DNA from: a virus | DNA length: 35,679 bases | Virus record (IMG/VR): IMGVR_UViG_3300037264_005911 | Coordinates: 1 to 35,679 of that record | Direction: 5' to 3' (one strand) | Shown here: one piece after another, positions 12,194 through 21,321 of the stretch | Layout: each line of letters starts with the position of its first letter | Position numbering within the stretch: the stretch's first letter is position 1 | Made by a program: the position numbers and the translations under genes | Notes under the pieces: model-generated | What the model was told of the DNA's origin: nothing | What the model saw: only the letters and a program-made list of their open reading frames with translations | The model's database searches: none

Positions 12194-14200
12194 CTAACTA
12201 CCTACCTCAACACCCTGCTGAGGCGGTTGCAATGTGCGCGCTAGAGCTAATAGTTTTTCAAGCTGCATAATATCTATATTTTCTAATTCTTTTAACGCTT
12301 TAACACGATCAAGCAATGCTGCTTCATGATCTCGTTCAGCTTGAGCTTTTCGTTCACCAGCCATTGCATAGTTCTCTTGAATACGACTTACGCGCTCCTG
12401 GCCGAGCCCAGAATCTGCTTCGGCACGTGCGTTTGCAAGGTTTGTACGTGCTTTAATTTCCTCAACAGTAGCCTGGGTCTGCATTTGTTGTTGCTGCTGT
12501 TGTTGTTGATTATTTTGTATGATACGTTCACGAAGTTCTTTTTTGTTTTGTACCGTTGCCGCATTTAACAAAAGATCATCGGGAATGGGCACACCAACTT
12601 CACGAAGATGCAATAACTGTGCAAATTCCATTTGGCGTTGTGTTGTTGTGTTAAGTCCCTCTTCAACAGCAACATCGTACGTACCAAAATTCTTATTATA
12701 AAACTGGGGTGATGGTTCTTGTTCAAGGATGCGTTTAACTTTACCTGGTGCAAAATTAGTTTGTACAATCTTAAGCATCAAAGAACCAAGCAACTTCTGT
12801 GAATAATCAAGTTGATCGAATAATTTTTGTAAGGTTGTAAGGCCAGCGCCTTGACGCAACATTGAAAGTATACCCGCTTTATCATCAACGGCAGAACCCA
12901 AAAGTTCTTCGTTGACGCCAGATACTTCCATAACTTCTTTTGCCAATAATTCTGAAAGCTGAATCATAGATGGTGGTACTTGTGGTGGCTGTATTTGTTG
13001 GACATCGGCCATATTAGCTTCTTCTTTAAGCGCTAAACCACGCCCTTGACCTGACAAAAATACATCTTTGGGATTCACTAAAGCATTCTCTTTATAGATC
13101 CAACCAGAAGCAATCTGTGATTCTAAAATATCGAGTTCTATGCCACGACGTCGATTATATAAATATTGTGCGTCGCGTAATCCTCTAACGACACCCTGAA
13201 CCCTATAAGGGAAATAGGGTATTTCAGGATGATAGTAAGCAAGCACGGGCACAAAGGGGTAAGAATCGATGCCTGATGGTTGTGGTCCATCATACATAAC
13301 CTTACCTTGCACCACGATAGCGAGCCTTACAGTGGGGATATCTTGTTCAACAACGGTAACTTGTGGATACTGTTGCAAAAACTGACGTAACTTGGCTTGA
13401 TCGTCTACCGGCCACTCAAATGTTTCACCCGTTTGCGTATCGACAAGAAGTTCTTGAGAGCGCGTACCACGATAATAGAATTCGTCGTACGTTAATAAAT
13501 TTTTATAGGAATACCCGTACGATTCAGCCATGAACTGGAACTTTCCATCACGACCCGTTCCCGATTCGGTTCCCCATAATCCCTTAATCTCGTCCGCATA
13601 GTCAGGTAATAATGACACTGCTTCACGTTTACTGACAAACGAACGCTTCCATATAGCATTACAGTCAGATAAATCTTGCTTTTTAAAGAATGGATCAATC
13701 AGAAATGAGTTATATGAACAGTTATCAACTTTTATATTGCCCGATATAGGATCAGAACGATAATCAACCCAGACATTGAGCAAATTCATGCCGGTAATAA
13801 GTGATCCCTCAAATGCTTGTGATATAGTCTCTAACACGCCCTCTTGTTTTTGAATCCAGAACATAATCTTGGTGAACTGGTCAGCCGTTATCTCATCGGC
13901 ATTCTCCATGGGAGTAATAATCGTCGACTTACGGTTCTTGCGTTGATAGCCCGATATCATATTAATAACACGCCGTATTCTATTGAATGAAAAATTGCGC
14001 TTTCTATGCACGGGAAGATTGCCATAAATGTCGGTGAGAACTGTTTGATCGCCTGAGTGAAAGCGCATGTCGACATCAGCTTCCCCCCAAAAGGCATAAT
14101 TGGTGGTTATGCTTTCAGAATAGAAAGCTTCCATACGAGCAAGAAGATCTTTGTGCTGCTCGTTGTAATACGTGGGGCCAAGTTGGGGAAAGAGAGCCAT
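12194..14200 (-). CDS. Portal protein, P22-like class, 668 aa
   Basis: The portal is the dodecameric head vertex through which DNA enters and leaves. Length and order fit short-tailed phage portals. The N-terminal helical region has DMRFHSGDQTV and RKRNFSFNRIRRVINMISGY, then QRKNRKSTIITPMENADEI, a stretch typical of P22-type portals. SYNSFLIDPFFKKQDLSD and ELLGSAVDDKAGILSMLRQG are further family-like segments. The C-terminal 120 residues are Gln-rich and coiled (QQQQQQQMQTQA), probably the barrel or crown. The start follows AAGGAAG. The gene lies after two small proteins and before the scaffold-type genes. Confidence 0.9.
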   Translation of the reverse strand: MALFPQLGPTYYNEQHKDLLARMEAFYSESITTNYAFWGEADVDMRFHSGDQTVLTDIYGNLPVHRKRNFSFNRIRRVINMISGYQRKNRKSTIITPMENADEITADQFTKIMFWIQKQEGVLETISQAFEGSLITGMNLLNVWVDYRSDPISGNIKVDNCSYNSFLIDPFFKKQDLSDCNAIWKRSFVSKREAVSLLPDYADEIKGLWGTESGTGRDGKFQFMAESYGYSYKNLLTYDEFYYRGTRSQELLVDTQTGETFEWPVDDQAKLRQFLQQYPQVTVVEQDIPTVRLAIVVQGKVMYDGPQPSGIDSYPFVPVLAYYHPEIPYFPYRVQGVVRGLRDAQYLYNRRRGIELDILESQIASGWIYKENALVNPKDVFLSGQGRGLALKEEANMADVQQIQPPQVPPSMIQLSELLAKEVMEVSGVNEELLGSAVDDKAGILSMLRQGAGLTTLQKLFDQLDYSQKLLGSLMLKIVQTNFAPGKVKRILEQEPSPQFYNKNFGTYDVAVEEGLNTTTQRQMEFAQLLHLREVGVPIPDDLLLNAATVQNKKELRERIIQNNQQQQQQQQMQTQATVEEIKARTNLANARAEADSGLGQERVSRIQENYAMAGERKAQAERDHEAALLDRVKALKELENIDIMQLEKLLALARTLQPPQQGVEVGS

Positions 14201-14304
14201 ACTTTACTTCCTTCTAACAAGAGTGAAATTTTACTCTTAGTCTATGAAGGAGCACATTGTAATGCAAGTAATACCTAGAAGCACCTCCGTTGAAACAACA
14301 CTCG

Positions 14305-14547
14305 TTACTTGTCTTCGTCTTTCAAGAGAGAGATTCTGTATTCAAGCGTTTCTACTTTTCGTATAGTAGGCATGCCCGAAATATCATCTTGATCATAATC
14401 ATAGCCATCGGGGAATTTCTCGATAGCATTTTCATCTGCATTCGTAGCAAAATAATAGACGGAAGATTCTGTTCCTTCGTTATGTTTAAGATATTTCTTA
14501 TGTAAGTAAAAGATAGTTCCATGTTTATTAACAATACAAAATGCCAT
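14305..14547 (-). CDS. Uncharacterised acidic protein, 80 aa
   Basis: The start MAFCIVNKHG is chosen because its ATG shares its A with the stop of the preceding gene (TGATG). The protein is acidic at the C terminus and has an aromatic-rich middle (TIFYLHKKYLKHN, SSVYYFATNADENA) ending in EYRISLLKDEDK. No domain was recognised. It is probably translated by coupling with the helix-turn-helix gene and leads the portal transcript. Confidence 0.6.
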   Translation of the reverse strand: MAFCIVNKHGTIFYLHKKYLKHNEGTESSVYYFATNADENAIEKFPDGYDYDQDDISGMPTIRKVETLEYRISLLKDEDK

Positions 14548-14777
14548 CAACGTGGTTCCTTTTTTGATTCGTTATACAACGTGATATAGTGCTGTATTTT
14601 ACACCAAATGCGAAAATCAATGCGTCGCTCCGCTTTCAAAAAGGATATCAATGAAGGAGTACTAATGCCAATTTCTTTTGCATGTATCGCCAATGAATTG
14701 GGATTGCTATAAATAATATCTGCTAATTGTTTTCTTAAAACATCGTGATCTTGCCAATAAATCTTAATATCTTCCAT
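14547..14777 (-). CDS. Helix-turn-helix DNA-binding protein, 76 aa
   Basis: The start MEDIKIYWQDHDVLRK is taken at the ATG after AGCAGAG; the longer in-frame form would cross the divergent promoter region. Residues about 28-65 (NSLAIHAKEIGISTPSLISF, then LKAERRIDFRIWCKIQHYI) look like a Cro/CI-type helix-turn-helix with its supporting helix. It is divergent from the Erf gene across an 80-base AT-rich region with a 10-base inverted repeat, so control of that region, including its own promoter, is plausible. Confidence 0.6.
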   Translation of the reverse strand: MEDIKIYWQDHDVLRKQLADIIYSNPNSLAIHAKEIGISTPSLISFLKAERRIDFRIWCKIQHYITLYNESKKEPR

Positions 14778-14791
14778 ACTCTGCTTTACCT

Positions 14792-14831
14792 TCTTATATT
14801 TGTATGATATATTAAATGTATAAATATAAGA
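14792..14831. promoter_or_regulatory. Operator-like inverted repeat in a divergent promoter region
   Basis: TCTTATATTT and AAATATAAGA are perfect 10-base inverted arms separated by 20 bases, in an AT-rich gap between two divergent genes. TATAAA-like boxes occur on both strands inside it. The adjacent helix-turn-helix protein is the obvious candidate binder. Confidence 0.45.
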
Positions 14832-14855
14832 TAACATATAAAAGAAAGTATTGCT

Positions 14856-15470
14856 ATGGAAAATAATATATTTCAATTACCGCCGCTGCAATCAGAAACC
14901 ACCGAGCTCTTAGAAGCATCTTTTTGTAAGGCCCAATCAGAATTCTCTACTATCGGAAAAGATTCAACAGCGCGGTTTAAATATGCGTCTTTGCCCAATA
15001 TATTAAAAAGCGTCATACCGGCACTTACTAAATATGGTTTAAATATAAAACAAAAGGGAATCCCTCATAACAATCCAGAATTCCCCTTAATTATCATTAC
15101 TCAACTATCACATGAATCAGGACAATATTCGCAATCATTGTGGCCTGTACCAATGCCAGCAAAAGATGAACTTCGTGGATCAACAACCATTCAGGGATTA
15201 ATGTCCAACAAGTCATACATTGAGCGCCATGCTTTAAAAGCTTTGTTGTGCTTAGCTATTGATGATGAAGATACTGATGGTGAATATGCAGCAACAAAAG
15301 AACCCTACAAAGATACTATTACTGATAAACAATTAGCACTTCTACAATCTAAAATAAATGGTAGCCAAAAAGCAATTGATTATATTAAGCAAAAATATGC
15401 TATTTCCTCAATGGAAGAAATATTAAAGAAAGACTTTGGCGAGATCTTAGATTTATTTAAGAGCAAGTAA
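14856..15470 (+). CDS. Erf-family single-strand annealing recombinase, 204 aa
   Basis: Family signatures run in order: FKYASLPNILKSVIPALTKY (residues about 41-60), GLNIKQ, a His-Glu-Ser-Gly segment (LSHESGQYSQSLWPVP), and KSYIERHALKALLCLAIDDE, then DTDGEYA (about 118-145). ERF proteins anneal complementary single strands for recombination and for circularising or repairing phage DNA. The C-terminal 55 residues are helical and lysine-rich. It is the only plus-strand gene between two long minus-strand blocks, and its 3' end overlaps the end of the fibre gene by 18 nt. Confidence 0.88.
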   Translation: MENNIFQLPPLQSETTELLEASFCKAQSEFSTIGKDSTARFKYASLPNILKSVIPALTKYGLNIKQKGIPHNNPEFPLIIITQLSHESGQYSQSLWPVPMPAKDELRGSTTIQGLMSNKSYIERHALKALLCLAIDDEDTDGEYAATKEPYKDTITDKQLALLQSKINGSQKAIDYIKQKYAISSMEEILKKDFGEILDLFKSK

Positions 15471-17759
15471 CTGCATCTTTAAATCTTCAACTTCTTGTTT
15501 CAACTTTTGAAGTTCATTAAGCAGCAGAACTGGTAAATCATCATATTTAACCGATTCTGGCAATCCTTCTTTGTCATAGACAACAAGTTCTGGCATTATT
15601 TCATCAACTTCTTCTGCAATAAGTCCGCGTTGTTCTTGCCCCGGATGTTTTTTATATTCAAACGTAACGGGACGTAGATCAAAAATAGCGCTACTTGAAG
15701 AATCCATATCTTGGACATTATCTTTATAACGAATTGATGAAGAAACGGTTCCTAATTGTCCTGCTGAATCAATTTTTACGGCAATAGCATCATTTATATC
15801 AGTAGTTACACCACGAATACCATCAATAAATGCTTTTAACAGGCTATCACCAATGCGCATTATATTTGATTCGCCGACAACACCAGAAACATTCGCGCCA
15901 ATTAAAATATTATTACTTTCTGCGCCAGTGTATGCATCTCCGACAGAACTACCAATAATGACATTATAGCTACCCGTAGTTATCCCAGTATTAGCTACTG
16001 AATTAAAACCAGCGCTAGGTCCTATTCCCACATTCGAAAACCCTGTTGTTATTTTACTTAAAGCAAATGAGCCATGGGAATCATTATTATAACCAGTTGT
16101 TAAAGAAAGTAGCGCTGCTGCACCAAAACCATTATTAGATGCGTGACCTGCCGCTCCAGCCAAGGTAAAATTTCCAGCGTTTCCACCAATAAACGTATTG
16201 CCGCCATTGCTTGTAGATGCATCACTTCCTGGATAATTATGTATGAATCTTGTAGCGCCAGCACCGTATCCAATAGCCAAAAGTTCAGTTTTTCCAGCTT
16301 TTCCGGTGTGTCCTATAAGTATATTATTAGATTCTGCTCCAGTCATAGCACTACCAGAACTAGTTCCAATAACGATATTCGGTGTTCCTGTAGTTAATCC
16401 AGCAGCAGCATCTTTACCAATTATAACGTTATCATTAGAAGTAGTTACCGCAACGCCAGCTCCAGAACCAACTATGGTATTATTAGCTGCAGTTGTTATA
16501 GCTTTTCCTGCTTGATAACCAACAGAAGTGTTATTAGTGCTAGTTGTTAATGCTTGCAATGCTAAATAGCCAACAGCTGTGTTTGAAGTTCCTGTTGTTG
16601 AATTTTGTAGAGAACCTGTTCCAACAGCAACATTATCACTAGCAGTAGTTAACAAAGATAATGAAGCTGAGCCAACGGCAACGTTACCTGATCCCGTCGT
16701 TAATTTCTGTAGTGCAAAATAACCATTAGCAGTATTACTACCCCCAGTTGTTAATGAATTTAATGAATCAAATCCTGTAGATGTATTGCCACTTCCCGTT
16801 GTTGCTGACAACAAAGAAGAAGATCCAAGTGCCGTATTATAATTCCCCGTAGTTAAATTAAATAAAGAACTATAACCAACTGCTGTATTATCACTTCCAA
16901 TACAATTAAAACAAGCAGTATCTCCTATAGCAACATTATTAGAAGTAGTTGTTAAAGAAAATAATGAAAGTCGACCTATGCCAATATTCTTAGTCCCTGT
17001 TGTTAATGAGTTAAGCGATTGGCTTCCTATAGCAACATTATCACTACCAGTAGTTAATGATTGTAACACTTCAAAACCAACTGCTGTATTGGCATCGCTG
17101 CCGCCAATTGCTGATTGGAATGCATTTGAACCGAGTATAGTATTGCTAGCACCCATACCAACAGAACCGGTATCCAAACCAATAGTAACGTTATTACTAC
17201 CGTCAGTAACATCTAATATTATTTTGTTAGCACCAGTAAGAAATTTGACTGTTTCGCCACAGTTATTAACGGCATTATATGCTTTAACTTTTAAAAGACC
17301 ATTAGCATCGGGACTAACCGTACCAAAATCTGTTTCAAAATCAGTAGCAACGGGATTACCAGAAACTGTTTCAACGGTTATAGAAGTTGCTCCAGGATTA
17401 CCTACTGTTTGAAGATTATTTGCCGCATCGCCTAAAATATCAATATTGCCAAAGCCATCAGGAAATACGACACCGCCAATATCACCAGTCAATGTTTGTA
17501 CGCCACCCATACCACCAGCTGCAAAATTAACCCAGTGAGCTACATTGCGTTCAATGCTAATAAGAATATACATATCAGCTGCTGTGCCGATATTAGGAAA
17601 TCCTTTTTTATATACAAGCCAAAGATCACCAATATTAAATCCAATATAATCACCCGTTGTTGGTACACGTAGTTCAATAACTAAATTTGGCGGCGTAGGA
17701 GCCTCAACACCCATATATTTTGATGGATTCAATCCTGTAGGACCTTTAGCGCGTACCAT
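15453..17759 (-). CDS. Tail fibre with C-terminal S74 intramolecular chaperone, 768 aa
   Basis: An N-terminal attachment part (residues 1-100; PTTGDYIGFNIGDLWLVYKK, NVAHWVNFAAGG) is followed by about 450 residues of roughly 22-24-residue repeats of the style NTAVGYxALxxLTTGxxN. These resemble trimeric beta-roll heads of surface adhesins. The last 110 residues are a peptidase S74 chaperone: SSIRYKDNVQDM, then FDLRPVTFEYKK, RGLIAEEVDEIMPELV, and a coiled coil (LLNELQKLKQEVEDLKMQLL). In this family the chaperone aids trimer folding and cuts itself off before a Ser near the SxRxK motif. It is the host-recognition fibre candidate. GGAGAT precedes the ATG. Confidence 0.88.
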   Translation of the reverse strand: MVRAKGPTGLNPSKYMGVEAPTPPNLVIELRVPTTGDYIGFNIGDLWLVYKKGFPNIGTAADMYILISIERNVAHWVNFAAGGMGGVQTLTGDIGGVVFPDGFGNIDILGDAANNLQTVGNPGATSITVETVSGNPVATDFETDFGTVSPDANGLLKVKAYNAVNNCGETVKFLTGANKIILDVTDGSNNVTIGLDTGSVGMGASNTILGSNAFQSAIGGSDANTAVGFEVLQSLTTGSDNVAIGSQSLNSLTTGTKNIGIGRLSLFSLTTTSNNVAIGDTACFNCIGSDNTAVGYSSLFNLTTGNYNTALGSSSLLSATTGSGNTSTGFDSLNSLTTGGSNTANGYFALQKLTTGSGNVAVGSASLSLLTTASDNVAVGTGSLQNSTTGTSNTAVGYLALQALTTSTNNTSVGYQAGKAITTAANNTIVGSGAGVAVTTSNDNVIIGKDAAAGLTTGTPNIVIGTSSGSAMTGAESNNILIGHTGKAGKTELLAIGYGAGATRFIHNYPGSDASTSNGGNTFIGGNAGNFTLAGAAGHASNNGFGAAALLSLTTGYNNDSHGSFALSKITTGFSNVGIGPSAGFNSVANTGITTGSYNVIIGSSVGDAYTGAESNNILIGANVSGVVGESNIMRIGDSLLKAFIDGIRGVTTDINDAIAVKIDSAGQLGTVSSSIRYKDNVQDMDSSSSAIFDLRPVTFEYKKHPGQEQRGLIAEEVDEIMPELVVYDKEGLPESVKYDDLPVLLLNELQKLKQEVEDLKMQLLALK

Positions 17760-17780
17760 AACTATATCTCCAATAGTAGT

Positions 17781-18008
17781 TTAACAATTGTCTTCTTGGG
17801 TTACTTTATTTTCTGGCGAATTGGGACTCAAATCAACATCAACACCTGTAGTATCTTTAACAACAACTTCAATAACTTCTTCAATAGGATTATCTTGCGG
17901 AATGGTTTTATAATGCTTATAAAATATACCACCACACGCTACTAAAACAGGTAATCCAATATAGATAAATACTTTTCTCGTTAAAATAAGTGGTAATATA
18001 CTTGCCAT
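17781..18008 (-). CDS. Small membrane-anchored protein, 75 aa
   Basis: A single hydrophobic segment at residues about 12-29 (VFIYIGLPVLVACGGIFY) follows Arg-Lys, with an acidic periplasm-type tail (IEEVIEVVVKDTTGVDVDL). LVAC looks like a lipobox, but the hydrophobic stretch continues beyond the Cys, so a transmembrane anchor is more likely. Size and layout resemble a spanin or holin partner. It begins 2 nt after the preceding stop and is followed by the S74 fibre gene. Confidence 0.6.
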   Translation of the reverse strand: MASILPLILTRKVFIYIGLPVLVACGGIFYKHYKTIPQDNPIEEVIEVVVKDTTGVDVDLSPNSPENKVTQEDNC

Positions 18009-18010
18009 TA

Positions 18011-18310
18011 TTAAGCCTTTTTAGCTGCTTGTTCGCGCTGAGCACGATCTTGATAATTTGGTTGGTTAAACACAAGTTTGGCATAATCGTCTGGATCAGT
18101 TGGTACTGATTTAACACCATTAGCGACAAGCTTTTGATCCCATTCAGTTTTTAAACGATTAAAACACTGTTCATATTTATGCATTAATGCCCATTGAACA
18201 CGTCGCTTCATATCATCTTCAAAAATATCCAAATGAATATCATTTTGTATGACTTGTTTTTGTGTATCTGAAAGAGTAAATAATTCTTTATCGTTTACTG
18301 AAATTTTCAT
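18011..18310 (-). CDS. Conserved-type phage protein of the fibre block, 99 aa
   Basis: Begins MKISVNDKELFTLSDTQKQV with AGGAGAA upstream. The middle (FEDDMKRRVQWALMHKYEQC, FNRLKTEWDQKL) and the segment VKSVPTDPDDYAKLVF are of a style I associate with short phage proteins beside tail fibres. The function is not known. It is helical and charged, with an Ala/Gln-rich end (REQAAKKA). A fibre chaperone or tail protein is possible. Confidence 0.7.
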   Translation of the reverse strand: MKISVNDKELFTLSDTQKQVIQNDIHLDIFEDDMKRRVQWALMHKYEQCFNRLKTEWDQKLVANGVKSVPTDPDDYAKLVFNQPNYQDRAQREQAAKKA

Positions 18311-18320
18311 AAATTCTCCT

Positions 18321-19820
18321 TTAACAAATTAATGAACCACCAAATGAATTGGCTAACCCGGAATCACCCAATAAATCAACAACTTTTGTAGCGCCAGTAA
18401 CATAAACAAGAACATAAGCGATGTCTCCCGCATCCATATCTACAATCGCATTATTTCCCACACAATAAAATGTACTCGTAATAATAGTTCCAACAGACAA
18501 TCTGGCTATATAAATAATACGATTACTAGCAGCAATATTTAATCGCGTATCAGTATTTGCCACAGCTAAACCGCTAAAAAAAACAGACGCGCACAACATA
18601 TATTTACCAGTAACAGGAGCAGTAAAAGCCCCTGTTGAAATATCAAAATCGCTATTTTGATCAAATACTTCTGTATCTTGAATAACATTATAAAATGTTC
18701 CATCGCCAGTAACATTATTAATTGTGTTAGTAACTGACGCCAAAAATGCTGATTGCAAGGGATAGGTAATTTCACCAGTATCTAACGCAGACATCACCGT
18801 ACCCGTTGCCGATGCTAGGGTAAAATCAGAAGTACCATAGCGTAAAGCCAAACTCGATGATGTTGTCGTAGAACCAAGCGTTACTGTTTTTGCTGCGCCA
18901 CCAGTTCCTATATTAATAGTTGTAGCTGAAGCATCATTACTTATAGAAAGTGCACCAGTTCCTGAATTTATAGTTAATATTCCATTGGTTGATGTCACCG
19001 CTAATGCACCAGAACCAGATTGTAGCGTTGTATCACTGGCACCAAATGTTCCCCCAAAATAAGTAGAATGAACATTAGCAGATCCAGCAAATGATGCGCC
19101 ACCAGTACCACAAGCAATTGTTGTTGATGAAGTAGAAAAAGTACTACCTAAAGTAACTGTTTTAATACCCGCTCCAGTACCAAGGGTTACAGTTGTATTT
19201 GCAGCGTCACCGCTAACATCAAGTTGTCCAGTGCCTGAATTAATAGTTGTAGCGCCGGTTGTTACGGTTAAACCATTAGCAACGGTAACCCTTTGTGTAG
19301 CATCAATCTTTAATGCCAATACCGGCGTTTCAGTACCATCAGGACTAGTAGAAAATTCTATACGACCGGGCATATCATTATTTCCAGGAACACCATCAAC
19401 TAAAACTTCAATGCCAGCGGCCCAGGCATAATCGGTGCCATCCCAGCCACCATAGACATGATGTGCTATTGTATCACCATTAACCACTATAAGAGGCGCT
19501 CCTTGGGTACCATCACTTCTCAACATAAATTGATGTGCACCAAACAATGGTATATTGCCATGTCTATCAACTACAAAACCTGCTATATTTGATGCTGATT
19601 CAGTATGGACCGATGCAAGAGCATCTAATGATAAAGCATTAAATGTATAATTTGTTTCTGGAGTTGCAGTTCCAATAGAAATTGCTTCAGGAAAAGCTGT
19701 TCCTGCAGCATTACCAATAGAAACAATGCCAGTATTAGTTGCTATTCCTATATTAGTAGCACCCGTTCCAGCAGTATTTATAGAAACGGGGCCCTGTATA
19801 ACACCTTCTTTGAAAGCCAT
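18321..19820 (-). CDS. Tail fibre protein, 499 aa
   Basis: The start MAFKEGVIQGPVSIN is set by AAGGAGAATAG immediately upstream; a longer form would read back through the end of the preceding gene. The sequence is Gly/Ser/Thr/Ala-rich with repeated units such as TINSGTGxLxxSxDAxxTT and KTVTLGSTFSTSSTT, typical of beta-helical or beta-prism fibre shafts. The C-terminal 120 residues (NVTGDGTFYNVIQDTEVFDQ, then TAPVTGKYMLCASVFFSGL) form a TNF/C1q-like globular head in style, which would be the receptor-binding tip. It is preceded by another fibre-type gene. Confidence 0.8.
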   Translation of the reverse strand: MAFKEGVIQGPVSINTAGTGATNIGIATNTGIVSIGNAAGTAFPEAISIGTATPETNYTFNALSLDALASVHTESASNIAGFVVDRHGNIPLFGAHQFMLRSDGTQGAPLIVVNGDTIAHHVYGGWDGTDYAWAAGIEVLVDGVPGNNDMPGRIEFSTSPDGTETPVLALKIDATQRVTVANGLTVTTGATTINSGTGQLDVSGDAANTTVTLGTGAGIKTVTLGSTFSTSSTTIACGTGGASFAGSANVHSTYFGGTFGASDTTLQSGSGALAVTSTNGILTINSGTGALSISNDASATTINIGTGGAAKTVTLGSTTTSSSLALRYGTSDFTLASATGTVMSALDTGEITYPLQSAFLASVTNTINNVTGDGTFYNVIQDTEVFDQNSDFDISTGAFTAPVTGKYMLCASVFFSGLAVANTDTRLNIAASNRIIYIARLSVGTIITSTFYCVGNNAIVDMDAGDIAYVLVYVTGATKVVDLLGDSGLANSFGGSLIC

Positions 19821-19830
19821 ACTATTCTCC

Positions 19831-20628
19831 TTAATATATTTCGTAGCCAGAACCGTTAAAAATAATTGAAACGGCAGCATATTGTGTATTCATTACATAA
19901 GTAACAGCACCATCTATATTAACGGCACCACCAACAGTCGTTACGGTAATATTTCTACCGGCAATATTTGAACTGCCTGTTCTATCTTTAATATAAAATA
20001 CACGCCCTGTTGATGGAGCATTAGGCAATTGAACCGTAATGGCACTCGCAGAACAATTAACACTCAAAAACTGATCAGTAGGAGTAACAACATAGGGCGT
20101 TACAGCAACATTGGTGTACGTCAATAAAGAAGATGCGGTTGATGTTATAGTTACCGTATTGCCAGCAGCAGAGGTAGTTATATTACTTCCACCAACTATA
20201 TTTAAAACACCTAATACTGGAGTTGCAGTGCCTGCATCTGAAACAAACGAATCAGAAAACTTGCCTGCAACAGCCATATTGAGACTGTTAGCTCCCGGCG
20301 TAAATGTTATAGAACTATCAGTTGATGTTATAGTAGCAAATGCCGGATTAGCTCCGGTAGCACCAATAAGTACTTGGCCGTTAGTACCTACTGTTAATGA
20401 AGTAAGCGAACCCGTAGCATTACCAACTTGAACAGCATGATTTGTGGTTCCGGTAACACTTGCAGTTAATGTATTTGTACCGGGATTACCGGTGATTGTT
20501 ATATTATTTCCACCAACAACATTAATATTGCCTGCACCAGATGGTCCGACAGCTCCGCCGGCATTACCGGTGAGTGTCGTAACGGCTCCTAGTGATGAGG
20601 CTGTGACTTTTACGCCCGCTTGGCTCAT
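19831..20628 (-). CDS. Fibre/baseplate-type beta-structured protein, 265 aa
   Basis: The protein is rich in Gly, Thr, Asn and Val with repeated short strands (GAVTTLTGNAGGAVGPSGAG; NITITGNPGTNTLTASVTGT). The segment TLTGNxGGxVxPxGxGNI is shared with the S74 fibre. The C-terminal part (TPTDQFLSVNCSASAITVQL, then PNAPSTGRVFYIKDRTG) resembles domains at the ends of other phage appendage proteins. It is probably an accessory fibre or adaptor. The gene ends 10 nt before the start of the 499-aa fibre. Confidence 0.75.
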   Translation of the reverse strand: MSQAGVKVTASSLGAVTTLTGNAGGAVGPSGAGNINVVGGNNITITGNPGTNTLTASVTGTTNHAVQVGNATGSLTSLTVGTNGQVLIGATGANPAFATITSTDSSITFTPGANSLNMAVAGKFSDSFVSDAGTATPVLGVLNIVGGSNITTSAAGNTVTITSTASSLLTYTNVAVTPYVVTPTDQFLSVNCSASAITVQLPNAPSTGRVFYIKDRTGSSNIAGRNITVTTVGGAVNIDGAVTYVMNTQYAAVSIIFNGSGYEIY

Positions 20629-20637
20629 GATATCTCC

Positions 20638-20982
20638 TTACGATCCGTAAACAGCAGTTATATAAACAGTGCCCGATGTTGGAACACTCAGGCTTTTAAT
20701 ATACATCTGAGTTCCCTTTTGCAAAAAGAAGCCATCGTTGCCATCTATTTTATTGGAAGAGAAATCAAAGATGATATAGCCCATTGCGGGAACAACAAAG
20801 TGGTCGGTATTGCCCGTAAATGAGAACATCATATCGCCATTGGTCATATTAGTAACATAAATAAGACGCATTGGTCGTGGAAATGATGGTCCAACGGCTG
20901 TGTATGCTGGCGTGATCGCTGCAAAACCAGCACTCCTTATCGCATCAAATCGTACTACTGGTCCTTCAGACGGTCCTGCCAT
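20638..20982 (-). CDS. Small beta-rich structural-type protein, 114 aa
   Basis: Begins MAGPSEGPVVRFDAIRSAGF with AGGGAG upstream. Strand-like segments follow: RLIYVTNMTNGDMMFSF, DHFVVPAMGYIIFDFSSN and YIKSLSVPTSGTVYITAVYG. Composition and size fit a phage appendage or attachment protein with one beta sandwich. It precedes the 265-aa fibre gene by 9 nt. The family is not named. Confidence 0.7.
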   Translation of the reverse strand: MAGPSEGPVVRFDAIRSAGFAAITPAYTAVGPSFPRPMRLIYVTNMTNGDMMFSFTGNTDHFVVPAMGYIIFDFSSNKIDGNDGFFLQKGTQMYIKSLSVPTSGTVYITAVYGS

Positions 20983-21022
20983 GATACATACTCCCTAGTA
21001 AAACTTTAATAATTGTTTAGTG

Positions 21023-21235
21023 TTAATTCTTTTCTTGACAGCAATCTTTCTCATCACTCGCTTTGTCTTCTTTTTTAAGATTGTTTGTAGCTTTTTGAGC
21101 CAACTTAACAGTTTCTTCCAGCATTTCATAAAGAACGTCATAGAGTTCTCCATACGGTGCTCCCATTGGGATACAAAGCGAATAAACATGCTCACCTTTT
21201 TTAACTTCAAAACTAACGACTGATTTCATATCCAT
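21023..21235 (-). CDS. Uncharacterised charged protein, 70 aa
   Basis: Starts MDMKSVVSFEVKKGEHVYSL with AAGGATG upstream. The first half looks like a small beta strand pair ending in GAPYGELYDVLYEMLEETVK, a helix. The tail is Lys/Asp/Glu-rich with two adjacent Cys (EKDCCQEKN). Similar short proteins sit beside fibre genes in other phages, but no function can be given. Confidence 0.65.
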   Translation of the reverse strand: MDMKSVVSFEVKKGEHVYSLCIPMGAPYGELYDVLYEMLEETVKLAQKATNNLKKEDKASDEKDCCQEKN

Positions 21236-21321
21236 TGATAAACATCCTTCTCAAAATAAATCTAACTATTTTTAACGATTTTTATATTAACACACTCTTC
21301 ATCAATATACAGTTTCTTAAT

